A DNA stretch of 10,330 nt from NCBI GenBank assembly GCA_050309735.1, contig JBNRMS010000073.1, forward strand, positions 1 to 10,330, read 5' to 3'. The translations under genes were made by a program, and so were the position numbers. The notes below the pieces were generated by a model. It did not search any database. It was not told the origin of the DNA and worked only from the letters and a program-made list of their open reading frames with translations. This document shows positions 1 through 6,358 of this stretch, piece after piece (the stretch's first letter is position 1; every line of letters starts with the position of its first letter). This stretch comes from UMGS1002 sp050309735. Lineage in GTDB: Bacteria; Bacillota; Clostridia; Oscillospirales; CAG-272.

Positions 1-79
1 TTAAGTTGTCGCGTTGATTTGTGATTCCTCCGTTCGGGGCTTCGCCCCTCTCTCCGTCATCACAAATCAAATTACTTAA
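1..79. repeat. Nested palindromic element (imperfect hairpin) at window edge
   Basis: The outer arms TTAAGT (1-6) and ACTTAA (74-79) are complementary. Inside them, TTGATTTGTGAT (14-25) and ATCACAAATCAA (59-70) form a perfect 12-bp stem. At the tip, GGGGC (36-40) and GCCCC (44-48) pair around a 3-nt loop. The spacers between outer and middle arms are unequal (7 and 3 nt), so the element would fold as a long stem with an internal loop. It lies about 115 nt downstream of the PPIase lipoprotein stop codon. No U-tract follows on either strand, so it is not a standard intrinsic terminator. It may be a REP/MITE-like intergenic repeat or a 3' end stabiliser, and it could continue past the window edge. 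The symmetry is certain; the function is unknown. Confidence 0.6.
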
Positions 80-195
80 TCGTTACGAATTTACAATTAG
101 TGCAACTTGCTATTGCAATTTACGAAAAAAGTTTCCCCGATATATTTTAAAAGCCAAAGCGGTCCCTAACCATAATCCGGCATGAGACGTTTCTC
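80..195. other. AT-rich intergenic stretch, no gene seen
   Basis: This non-coding stretch follows the PPIase lipoprotein stop. It contains a short inverted repeat TGCAA (101-105)/TTGCA (113-117) and a run of six A at 125-130, which reads as T6 on the minus strand. No GC-rich stem directly precedes that run, so I do not call a terminator. I see no promoter or small gene supported here. Confidence 0.4.
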
Positions 196-1311
196 TTACT
201 CTCCCGCGTCTGCCCATACAAACAGCTGCTTGAGAACCTCATCCCAGAGAAGACTTTCAATAATATAATCCTTACCGTAATATTCCTCAAGTTCGGCCAC
301 AGAAGCGCCAACCTGCTCTGCATATCCCGCCGCCCCGCTCTGATACTCGGCGTCAGTAATCTCAAAACCCTCAGTCTTGACTATAGAATAGAAAACGAGG
401 TCTTCTTTTGTATAAGATTTTGCCGATTCATTCATGCTCTCCTCGGTCACTCCCATATAGGCAAGCATGGTGGCATAGTCCATATTATTGCTCTCCGCAT
501 AGCTCATGTACTGTGCTTTTTGTGCGTCTAAATAATAATTCACCTGCTGCTCCGGATATTCGAGAACCTCGGCGCCATCGACTATCGCCCGCCACAGCTC
601 GGAATAAGCCTCGCTTTCTGCCGCGGCGGCAAGGTCTGCCTCAAGAGCCGCGCGATAGTACTCACGGAAGGCTGCGGTAGTTGTGTGCTCGCCTGCTGTG
701 TATTTTATCACAAACTCATCGTCAAACGCAGGAATGATATATTCACCTAAAATATAGTTGACAGTGACCTCAAAGGTGACCGGCTTGCCCGCGAACTCCT
801 CGTAATAGTCATCCGGGAAGGTTATGTTCAGCGTCACATTTGACCCGGGCATAACACCGTAAAGCCCGTCTGCAAATCCGTCTATATAACCGCTGTCATC
901 GGACAGCTCTATCTCCTGCCCCGCGGCAGTGCCACCCTCAAATTTAACGCCGTCGATATACCCCTCAAAGTCGATATTAAGCGTGTCGCCCGCGGCCGAG
1001 GCACGGTCTGTTATCTCCTCGAAATAGCCGTTTTTCTCAAGCAGCTCGTCAATAGCCGCGTCAAGCTCTGCCTCGCTTACCAGAGGCTTCTCAAGGCTTA
1101 TACTCACGCCCTTATACTGACCAAGCTTAATATAGCGCTCAAGGTCGACCGAGAGAAAATCCATTGCCTCGGTGGGATTTTCTGTTTGATCGCCCGAAGT
1201 CGTTTCGGTCTCCTCGTCTTTTTTGAAGAGTTCTGAGAGCTGGCAGGAGGCGAGCAAACCCGCGATAATCAGAGTCGCGAGTGAGGCGGCGAGCATTTTA
1301 TGTATCTTCAT
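196..1311 (-). CDS. Trigger-factor-like FKBP peptidyl-prolyl isomerase lipoprotein
   Basis: Predicted extracytoplasmic foldase of 371 aa that catalyses prolyl cis-trans isomerisation on exported proteins. The N-terminus has a lysine, a hydrophobic core and the lipobox LASC, with lipidation at Cys23, followed by an acidic/Thr-rich linker (about 29-50). An FKBP-type PPIase domain with trigger-factor character spans about 106-188 (GDTLNIDFEGYIDG, then GFADGL and the FPDDY and GKPVTFEVTV strands). The helical remainder (about 198-365) resembles the trigger factor C-terminal chaperone domain. The ribosome-binding domain of cytoplasmic trigger factor is absent. Start choice: the frame opens at a TTG (1315-1317), but GGAG sits only 1 nt from it and 7 nt from the ATG at 1309-1311, so the ATG is preferred. 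It is probably transcribed alone, downstream of the rpmF terminator. The family call is firm; natural substrates are unknown. Confidence 0.87.
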   Translation of the reverse strand: MKIHKMLAASLATLIIAGLLASCQLSELFKKDEETETTSGDQTENPTEAMDFLSVDLERYIKLGQYKGVSISLEKPLVSEAELDAAIDELLEKNGYFEEITDRASAAGDTLNIDFEGYIDGVKFEGGTAAGQEIELSDDSGYIDGFADGLYGVMPGSNVTLNITFPDDYYEEFAGKPVTFEVTVNYILGEYIIPAFDDEFVIKYTAGEHTTTAAFREYYRAALEADLAAAAESEAYSELWRAIVDGAEVLEYPEQQVNYYLDAQKAQYMSYAESNNMDYATMLAYMGVTEESMNESAKSYTKEDLVFYSIVKTEGFEITDAEYQSGAAGYAEQVGASVAELEEYYGKDYIIESLLWDEVLKQLFVWADAGE

Positions 1312-1322
1312 TTTCAATCTCC

Positions 1323-1379
1323 GTGCCGCCTTGTGCGGCTAAATTTAATTTTAAAATTTTCGTGCCGACCTTGCCGGCA
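1323..1379 (-). promoter_or_regulatory. Two small GC hairpins with a repeated motif in the PPIase lipoprotein leader
   Basis: Within an AT-rich leader, GCCGC (1325-1329)/GCGGC (1335-1339) and TGCCG (1363-1367)/CGGCA (1375-1379) can each form a 5-bp stem. Read on the minus strand they share the motif CAAGG(T)CGGCACG, about 40 nt apart. The gene-proximal copy ends directly against the GGAG ribosome binding site, so folding could affect initiation. The repeats and symmetry are visible; a regulatory role is inference. Confidence 0.35.
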
Positions 1380-1428
1380 AAAGTGTGGCAGACCCCATTT
1401 AAACTAAATCAGCACGCAAAACAGCTGT

Positions 1429-1455
1429 ACTATAATTTTAAAATAAAACATTCAC
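1429..1455 (-). promoter_or_regulatory. Weak candidate promoter for the PPIase lipoprotein
   Basis: On the minus strand GTGAAT (1450-1455) and TATAGT (1429-1434) are separated by 15 nt. The match and spacing are poor, and the surroundings are so AT-rich that chance is a serious alternative. It is listed because the gene lies after a terminator and so needs a promoter somewhere in 1312-1527. Confidence 0.22.
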
Positions 1456-1527
1456 GCCGATATACTAATTTATTATCCAGAATTTATCATGCCGAGAGGC
1501 GATAGTTTTATTGCGTGATTCTATGTG

Positions 1528-1565
1528 AAAAAGGATCCGGCCTTAAATTTTGTCGGCGCGGATCC
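1528..1565 (-). terminator. Intrinsic terminator of the yceD-rpmF operon
   Basis: On the minus strand GGATCCG pairs with CGGATCC (plus 1559-1565 and 1533-1539). The stem is extended by GCC/GGC after a single bulged base, with a 12-nt AT-rich loop, and is followed directly by TTTTT (1528-1532). It lies 16 nt past the rpmF stop, which is typical rho-independent geometry. Confidence 0.85.
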
Positions 1566-1581
1566 CCTTTGACGATGTCCA

Positions 1582-1773
1582 TTATTTTTTATCTGTTTCG
1601 GTTTTGATAATTTCTTTACCATCGTAGCTGCCACAGGTTTTGCAGATATGATGCGCAAGAACCAGCTCTTTGCACTTTGAGCACTGTGTAAGTCCGGGAG
1701 CTGTCAGTTTTGAGTTGTTTGACCTTCTGCTATCCCGGCGTGCTCCTGATGTTTTCTTCTTTGGTACCGCCAT
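1582..1773 (-). CDS. rpmF: 50S ribosomal protein L32
   Basis: Structural protein of the large ribosomal subunit, 63 aa, the usual length for bacterial L32p. The N-terminus MAVPKKKTSGARRDSRRSN is the family signature, basic for rRNA binding. Four cysteines in two CxxC pairs (C31/C34 and C44/C47) form a zinc ribbon, so this is the zinc-binding version of L32, not the Cys-less form some bacteria keep for zinc starvation. Start support: AAGGAGG at 1781-1787, 7 nt upstream of the ATG. It lies 48 nt downstream of the YceD gene, the conserved yceD-rpmF pairing, and is closed by the terminator at 1528-1565. Confidence 0.97.
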   Translation of the reverse strand: MAVPKKKTSGARRDSRRSNNSKLTAPGLTQCSKCKELVLAHHICKTCGSYDGKEIIKTETDKK

Positions 1774-1821
1774 AGTTACACCTCCTTGAAAAAATGCGTT
1801 TGACGCATATCTTTTTTAGTA

Positions 1822-2346
1822 TTAATTGTCGTCTCGATTGTCCAGAAGCAGCTTCTCGAGAACGGCAAGCCGGGGGTCGACATTTCTCTCTTTGCAACCG
1901 CAACCCTCGCGTTTGGGCTTCCCACAAACCGAGCAAAGCCCCGCGCAGTCTTGTGAGCAAAGGATTCTCATCGGAAACTCAAGGGCAATCGTTTCCTTCA
2001 GTTCCTCGCTTATGTCGAGCATCCCGTTTTTGATTATGACATACTCGTCTATGTTGTCGGCAAGCTGTTCATCACTCAGCGTTCCCTCGGTGACGACCGT
2101 TCTATCGAAATCGACGGTAAACACCCCGTCAACCTTCGACAAGCACCTGGCGCACTCGGTGCTAAAGGGCACTTCGGCCTTGAGCGACAATCTCATATAT
2201 CCCGCGCTGTCGGTGACAGAGCCAAAAACAGCAGCGTCACCCGTGCTTTTTACGCCCTGACCAAGATCTCGGTCGGGGGTGAGGGCATAGTCTATCAATA
2301 TGCGCTCCGTCTCGCCGCGAAGCATCGGCCTCATATCGATTATCAT
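1822..2346 (-). CDS. yceD: YceD family protein (DUF177), 23S rRNA accumulation
   Basis: 174-aa cytoplasmic protein of the YceD/DUF177 family, which in bacteria and plastids is linked to 23S rRNA accumulation or processing and is commonly encoded just before rpmF, as here. Visible family features are the CARC pair (C65/C68) after the beta-rich N-terminal part, a Cys-rich segment C130-x3-C134-x3-C138-x2-C141 followed by CGC (C149/C151), and the C-terminal DPRLAVLEKLL motif (about 157-167). The eight cysteines suggest bound metal, though ligands are unproven. The frame is open back to an ATG at 2425-2427, but that ATG sits on the promoter -10/spacer region and cannot be on the transcript. The ATG at 2344-2346 has AGAGGG at 2356-2361 (9-nt spacing) and gives the expected family N-terminus. 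Confidence 0.9.
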   Translation of the reverse strand: MIIDMRPMLRGETERILIDYALTPDRDLGQGVKSTGDAAVFGSVTDSAGYMRLSLKAEVPFSTECARCLSKVDGVFTVDFDRTVVTEGTLSDEQLADNIDEYVIIKNGMLDISEELKETIALEFPMRILCSQDCAGLCSVCGKPKREGCGCKERNVDPRLAVLEKLLLDNRDDN

Positions 2347-2365
2347 AGGTTCATACCCTCTTTGC

Positions 2366-2393
2366 GTCGGCATAAAATCTTGTCGGCATAAAA
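2366..2393 (-). repeat. Tandem 12-nt direct repeat in the yceD-rpmF leader
   Basis: GTCGGCATAAAA occurs perfectly at 2366-2377 and 2382-2393 (period 16). On the minus strand it reads TTTTATGCCGAC twice, inside the predicted 5' leader between the likely transcription start (about 2400) and the ribosome binding site at 2356-2361. The flanking TGTCG can also pair with CGACA of the first transcribed copy. It could be a protein- or RNA-binding site, or a simple duplication. Confidence 0.5.
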
Positions 2394-2406
2394 CGCGACA
2401 ATAAAT

Positions 2407-2435
2407 ATTATAACCGCACCCGGCCATATTGTCAA
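2407..2435 (-). promoter_or_regulatory. Sigma-A promoter of yceD-rpmF
   Basis: On the minus strand TTGACA (2430-2435) and TATAAT (2407-2412) are perfect consensus hexamers with the ideal 17-nt spacer (2413-2429). The expected start is near 2400, giving a leader of about 54 nt. The -35 box begins only about 30 nt after the rhamnosidase stop codon. This strength fits constitutive, growth-linked ribosomal protein expression. Confidence 0.93.
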
Positions 2436-2465
2436 TAGTTTTTAAAAATTTTTCGATATTCGCTC

Positions 2466-4964
2466 TTATGTTATTACATATTCTCCCGGCCCCGCCCTAA
2501 AGACAAGCACACCTGAGCGCACCTCCCCCGATAACTCCTCGGGCGTGAAGTTAAGACCGTTTATATTCACGCTCCCCTGCCCCGCGAGCAGCGGAAACTC
2601 AACCCTTGCGCTTGTGCCGGCAGGGACTTTAAAGCGATAGGTAAACTTGTCGTTCTCATACTCCCAGCAACTCTCAATCCGGCCCCTCTTCGAGTCGTAA
2701 TAAGCGCTCACCCGGCGAATCCTCTCCTGCCCCTCGGGAAGCTCGCTCGCCTTGCGTCTGTCGGGGCGGGGCGAGAGTATAAAGTGCTCAAATCCTGGTT
2801 TTTCCTCATCGGGCATAATGCCCGCCATCCGCGAGAACATCCACTCGGCAACGGCTCCGTAAGCATAATGATTGAAGGAGTTCATTCCGACATCGCCGAA
2901 TCCGCTCACCTTCGTGTAGGAATTCCAGCGCTCCCAAATAGTCGTAGCCCCCTGGCGCACACTGTAGAGCCAGGACGGGTCTGCCGTCTGCAATAGAAGC
3001 GAATAGCATAGATTGTCAAGCCCAACCTCAGATAGGGTCTGGTTGAGAATGCCGGTTCCCACAAATCCGGTTGAGAGCCTATAATTGTTGTCAATAATTT
3101 TGCGCTCAAGAGCCTTGATTGCTCTCTCGCGAACACCGTCCGGCAGAAGGTTGAATTTAAGCGCGAGCAGGTAAGCGGTCTGAGTTTTCTGGGTCAGCTC
3201 GTCGCCAACGATATATTTCTTTGCGAAATGCTCGCCTATGCGTTGGCGCAGCTCGGAGTAATAGGCCTCGCGCTCGCCCTTGCCAAGAATCCTTGAAAAG
3301 CGAACCATAAGGTCGGCATCGTATGCATAATAGCAGATTGCTATATAGCGCTTGTCGGTAGCATCGTAATTAAGCCAGTCGCCGTATGCCGTATTGGGGC
3401 CGTCCAGACCGTTTTTCTCAAGATACCGCATATATTCTTCCATTGAATTATAATGCTCGGCCACAGTATCATAATCGCGGTACATCAGCCAAAGGTACCA
3501 GGTCACTATCAAACCGGCGTCCCCCCAGGCAGCGTTTGCGTTATTCTTGCCGGCAAAAACACGGGGAATAACGTCGCAATAAGCGCCGTCCTCACCGACC
3601 TGCGAGTCACGCGCATCACCGAGCCACTTTTTCATAAAACCGCTGATGTCTGACAGATAGCTCGCAGCGCCTGCAAATACCTGCGTGTCGCCCGACCAAC
3701 CCAGCCGCTCGTCGCGCTGCGGGCAGTCGGTCGGAACCGAGAGATAGTTGCCCCGCCGCCCCCAGACAATATTTGAGAATAGCTTGTTGACCTCGGCGTT
3801 GTCGGTCTCAATGTAACCGGTCTCGGGAATATCGGAGGTTAAGACCTCGCCCGCAACGCTCAATATCTCAATATCAGCGTCGGCAGTAAGTTCAAGATAT
3901 CTAAAGCCATAGAAGGTGTGCAGCGGAGTGTAGCTCTCCTCAGCCTCGCCCGCGGCGACATAGACCAGCCTTGAGAGCGCGGAGCGATAATTCTTAATGT
4001 AAACACCGCCCTCAGGTCCGTCATTTCCCCGCGAGGCCATTCCCGAATCATTGAGCAGTTCGGCGAAATAGCCCTTTATCACAGTCCCAGCTCCTGCCTT
4101 AAGAGATATGCGCGGGCGACCGACCATATTCTGTCCGAAATCAAGTATCACGCTCTCGCCGGCCGAAAGCCTGCCGCTCTCGCAGCGCGAGCCGACCTTC
4201 TTTGAGAGTATGTGAATCTTCCCAAAGTCACTGCCGTTATCGTCAACCCCCCGGTGAATAGTCGCGCTTATCGGAACCCTCTCAATTTCGCGTATCACCC
4301 TTATCGGCTCTCCGACAGGCCTTTGTGGTTGGCAGTCGGTGTCTGTAAAGGGAAGAGCGGCAACCCACTCAAATTTATCGGGTTCAGAGTAGGGCGCGGG
4401 GCGGCGCGCGTCGTAATACTCGCCGTCCCAGAGGTCTGCCGCAAGAACACGGCCGCCGAGCGCCGTTTTCCAATCGTCATATATCAGTTCACTCTCGCCG
4501 CTCGCAAGCGTCACCTCGATTTCACAGGCAAACGCGCGGGGCTTGAAGCCATAAAATCCAAATGATATCCGTCCGCTCCACCAGCCTGCCGACACCTGTG
4601 CCACAAGTATGTTCTCGGAGCAGCAGGCCTCTGTTATGTCGTATTCATATTCAAACACGCGGTGTCTGAAGTCTGTCCATATTGGTTTCAGTTCGTCATA
4701 AACCAAGCCGTCCTCGCTTCTGTTCCCAACCCGCTCACCGTTAAGATATAGTTCAAATATTCCGAGCGAGGTCGCGCGTACGATAACCTTTTTTGCGTCG
4801 CATGGTATGCTAAAGTCGCGCCTGAAGAGCGAAAGACCCGAGCCGGGATTCAATTCAATGGATTTTGAATTAAAAACCATGCCACCAGGATTCCTCCAGG
4901 GGTGTCCGTATGTTTTGCTTATGTCTGCCGCGTTGTAAACAAAACCCGCTTTTTTCATGATCAT
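2466..4964 (-). CDS. Alpha-L-rhamnosidase, glycoside hydrolase family 78
   Basis: 832-aa inverting glycosidase expected to release terminal alpha-L-rhamnose from plant glycosides or rhamnose-containing polysaccharides. There is no signal peptide, so it probably acts in the cytoplasm on imported oligosaccharides. Domain order is N-terminal beta-sandwich modules (about 30-370, with LYLNGERVGN and the WDGEYYDAR segment), a catalytic (alpha/alpha)6 barrel (about 380-725), and a C-terminal beta domain (about 730-832). The barrel carries the GH78 signature DCPQRDERLGWSGD (413-426), with Glu419 the likely general acid, and TTIWERW (674-680), with Glu678 the likely base. Start choice: the ATG at 4962-4964 lies 7 nt from AAGGA (4972-4976); the ATG at 4968-4970 is too close and the one at 4956-4958 is farther away. 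No transporter, regulator or rhamnose catabolic gene is adjacent, and no terminator separates it from the yceD promoter. Confidence 0.94.
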   Translation of the reverse strand: MIMKKAGFVYNAADISKTYGHPWRNPGGMVFNSKSIELNPGSGLSLFRRDFSIPCDAKKVIVRATSLGIFELYLNGERVGNRSEDGLVYDELKPIWTDFRHRVFEYEYDITEACCSENILVAQVSAGWWSGRISFGFYGFKPRAFACEIEVTLASGESELIYDDWKTALGGRVLAADLWDGEYYDARRPAPYSEPDKFEWVAALPFTDTDCQPQRPVGEPIRVIREIERVPISATIHRGVDDNGSDFGKIHILSKKVGSRCESGRLSAGESVILDFGQNMVGRPRISLKAGAGTVIKGYFAELLNDSGMASRGNDGPEGGVYIKNYRSALSRLVYVAAGEAEESYTPLHTFYGFRYLELTADADIEILSVAGEVLTSDIPETGYIETDNAEVNKLFSNIVWGRRGNYLSVPTDCPQRDERLGWSGDTQVFAGAASYLSDISGFMKKWLGDARDSQVGEDGAYCDVIPRVFAGKNNANAAWGDAGLIVTWYLWLMYRDYDTVAEHYNSMEEYMRYLEKNGLDGPNTAYGDWLNYDATDKRYIAICYYAYDADLMVRFSRILGKGEREAYYSELRQRIGEHFAKKYIVGDELTQKTQTAYLLALKFNLLPDGVRERAIKALERKIIDNNYRLSTGFVGTGILNQTLSEVGLDNLCYSLLLQTADPSWLYSVRQGATTIWERWNSYTKVSGFGDVGMNSFNHYAYGAVAEWMFSRMAGIMPDEEKPGFEHFILSPRPDRRKASELPEGQERIRRVSAYYDSKRGRIESCWEYENDKFTYRFKVPAGTSARVEFPLLAGQGSVNINGLNFTPEELSGEVRSGVLVFRAGPGEYVIT

Positions 4965-4987
4965 GACCATATCCTTATATTAATATT

Positions 4988-5076
4988 GACAGGTGTCACC
5001 GTCCACCAGTCGCAAGTGAATCTCTCCCATTGCGCTACCTCGCCGTTGCCACATCGCAGCTGTTTGCAAAAGCTGC
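4988..5076 (-). promoter_or_regulatory. Three inverted repeats in the rhamnosidase leader
   Basis: Between the predicted transcription start (about 5080) and the start codon lie three dyads. GCAGCT/AGCTGC (5056-5061 and 5071-5076) is perfect with a 9-nt loop. CGCAA/TTGCG (5011-5015 and 5030-5034) is perfect with a 14-nt loop. GACAGGTG/CACCAGTC (4988-4995 and 5004-5011) has one mismatch and an 8-nt loop. The first touches the transcript start and could be an operator or a 5' stabilising hairpin. The leader has no small ORF I can support. A regulatory role is inferred from position. Confidence 0.4.
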
Positions 5077-5086
5077 CAGTGCATAT

Positions 5087-5115
5087 ATTATATCATACGA
5101 GCGCTGCATATTCAA
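5087..5115 (-). promoter_or_regulatory. Promoter of the alpha-L-rhamnosidase gene
   Basis: On the minus strand TTGAAT (5110-5115) and a perfect TATAAT (5087-5092) are separated by 17 nt. The -35 matches TTGACA at four of six positions. The expected start is near 5080, giving a leader of about 115 nt. The weaker -35 next to dyads would suit a regulated gene. Confidence 0.72.
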
Positions 5116-5142
5116 GCACATTTTCCCACAGTCAAGCGAATA

Positions 5143-5182
5143 ATCCCCCCTCAAGGCGCAGCACTGCGCCTTGAGGGGGGAT
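5143..5182 (-). terminator. Perfect 18-bp stem hairpin after nifS (probable terminator)
   Basis: The arms at 5143-5160 and 5165-5182 are exactly complementary over 18 bp, including six consecutive G:C pairs (CCCCCC/GGGGGG), around a 4-nt loop GCAC. It starts about 19 nt past the nifS stop codon. Downstream on the minus strand the sequence is only TTATTCG, so the U-tract is weak. The stem alone should pause transcription or protect the 3' end. It may also insulate the rhamnosidase promoter, which begins about 28 nt further on. Confidence 0.65.
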
Positions 5183-5200
5183 ATTATATTGAGAATCGCG

Positions 5201-6358
5201 TCAGCTTCTCACCAGCGTAGCCAGACCCTCGCGCAGCGCGTCGGCAAGGGCGTCAATTTCGGCCTTTGTGTTTGTGTAAGAGAGGCTGATGCGAATTGAA
5301 TTTGCCGCCTCCCTCTCGTCAAGTCCGAAAGCGAGCAGCGAGCGAGACACCTTCGCTCTCCTTGACGAGCAGGCCGCCCCGCTTGAGACGGCTATTCCCC
5401 TTGAGGAGAGAAAATGCACCATTGTTTCGCTTTTAATGCCCGGCAGAGTAAGATTTATGATATGCGGCGCTCGCTCACCTCTGGGTCTGTTAAGCCTGAT
5501 TCCCTCAAGGGTAACAAGGGCTGACTCGCAATAGTCGCGCAGCTCGGTAATTTTTGTGGCGCGAGCCGATAAATGAGGATAATATTCGGCTGCCGCCCCC
5601 CCGAATCCTGCAATTCCTATCATGTTTTCGGTTCCCGAGCGGTATGAATTTTCCTGTCCTCCGCCGCGGATTATCGGCACGAGATTTCTCGACTTGATAA
5701 TATCGGGCGACACAAGCAGCGCCCCCACACCCTTCGGCCCATGGACTTTATGCGCGCTGACTGTGAGAAGATCAGCTCCGATTCTTTGCGGCGTGAAGGC
5801 AAGCTTCATATACCCCTGTGTCGCGTCACAGTGGGTAATAACGCCGGGGCAGCGCAGCTTTGCGCGCTCGAAAATATCGGCAACGTTAAAAACAGCACCG
5901 CTCTCATTATTCACCATCATTACGCTCACCATAAAAGCCCCGCCCTCAAGCGCCGACTCATATTGGTCAAGGTCAATAACCCCGCTCCGGGTTGAGAGCC
6001 TTATAACCTCAAACCCCTCACGCTCAAGCTGCGCGAGCGGTTGGCTAACCGAGGGATGCTCGGCGTCTGTCGTGATAATCCGCTCAAGAGACCGGCGGGG
6101 CTTTGCCCTTGCCGTTCCGCTTATCGCAAGATTGTTAGCCTCTGTACCCGAACCTGTGAAAATCAGCTCATAGCCCCCTCGGGATCGCTGGCCGAGAGAG
6201 GCTGCAACAGAACCCCGCGCCTCTTCAAGAAGGCGCGAGGCCTCATACCCAACAGAATGAAGCGACGACGGATTGCCGCAGCAATCCATCGCCTCTCTCA
6301 TTTTATGAATTGCGCCGGCAGACAATGCAGTCGTCGCGCTGTTGTCAAGATAAATCAT
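5201..6358 (-). CDS. Cysteine desulfurase, NifS/IscS family
   Basis: PLP enzyme of 385 aa converting L-cysteine to alanine and an enzyme-bound persulfide used for Fe-S clusters, tRNA thiolation or cofactors. It begins with the family motif YLDNSATT. TGSGTEANN (68-76) binds the PLP phosphate, His101 (AEHPSV) stacks on the ring, Asp178 (HCDATQ) contacts the pyridine nitrogen, Lys204 (SAHKVHGPKG) is the Schiff-base lysine and Cys330 (SSGAACSS) is the catalytic cysteine. Length and motif spacing fit a complete enzyme. The start codon overlaps the upstream lipoprotein stop (ATGA) and has no recognisable Shine-Dalgarno sequence, so translation is probably coupled. No iscU, thiI, mnmA or iscR is adjacent, so the sulfur acceptor cannot be deduced and I do not choose between nifS and iscS. 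Confidence 0.95.
   Translation of the reverse strand: MIYLDNSATTALSAGAIHKMREAMDCCGNPSSLHSVGYEASRLLEEARGSVAASLGQRSRGGYELIFTGSGTEANNLAISGTARAKPRRSLERIITTDAEHPSVSQPLAQLEREGFEVIRLSTRSGVIDLDQYESALEGGAFMVSVMMVNNESGAVFNVADIFERAKLRCPGVITHCDATQGYMKLAFTPQRIGADLLTVSAHKVHGPKGVGALLVSPDIIKSRNLVPIIRGGGQENSYRSGTENMIGIAGFGGAAAEYYPHLSARATKITELRDYCESALVTLEGIRLNRPRGERAPHIINLTLPGIKSETMVHFLSSRGIAVSSGAACSSRRAKVSRSLLAFGLDEREAANSIRISLSYTNTKAEIDALADALREGLATLVRS

Noticed and set aside
120..160. T6 run on the minus strand after the PPIase lipoprotein as a terminator
   Set aside because: No stable stem directly precedes the run; only 3-4 bp pairings are possible.
1281..1505. Plus-strand open frame across the 1312-1527 intergenic region
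   Set aside because: There is no ribosome binding site, the composition is low-complexity and AT-driven, and it overlaps the start of the PPIase lipoprotein gene.
2347..2427. Longer YceD starting at the ATG at 2425-2427
   Set aside because: That ATG lies within the promoter spacer and has no ribosome binding site; the added residues do not look like the family.
4212..4565. Plus-strand open frame opposite the rhamnosidase (117 codons)
   Set aside because: It is antisense to the beta-sandwich region of GH78, with no ribosome binding site or recognisable domain.
4991..5045. tRNA-like stretch on the minus strand (GGTAGCGCAATGGGAGAG resembles a D-arm)
   Set aside because: The acceptor, anticodon and T arms do not pair and there is no GGTTCGA-type T-loop. 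The likeness is limited to about 18 nt in the rhamnosidase leader.
5622..6173. Long plus-strand open frame (183 codons) opposite the cysteine desulfurase
   Set aside because: It is antisense to a clearly conserved gene with all catalytic motifs, has no recognisable protein features, and arises from codon bias on the other strand.
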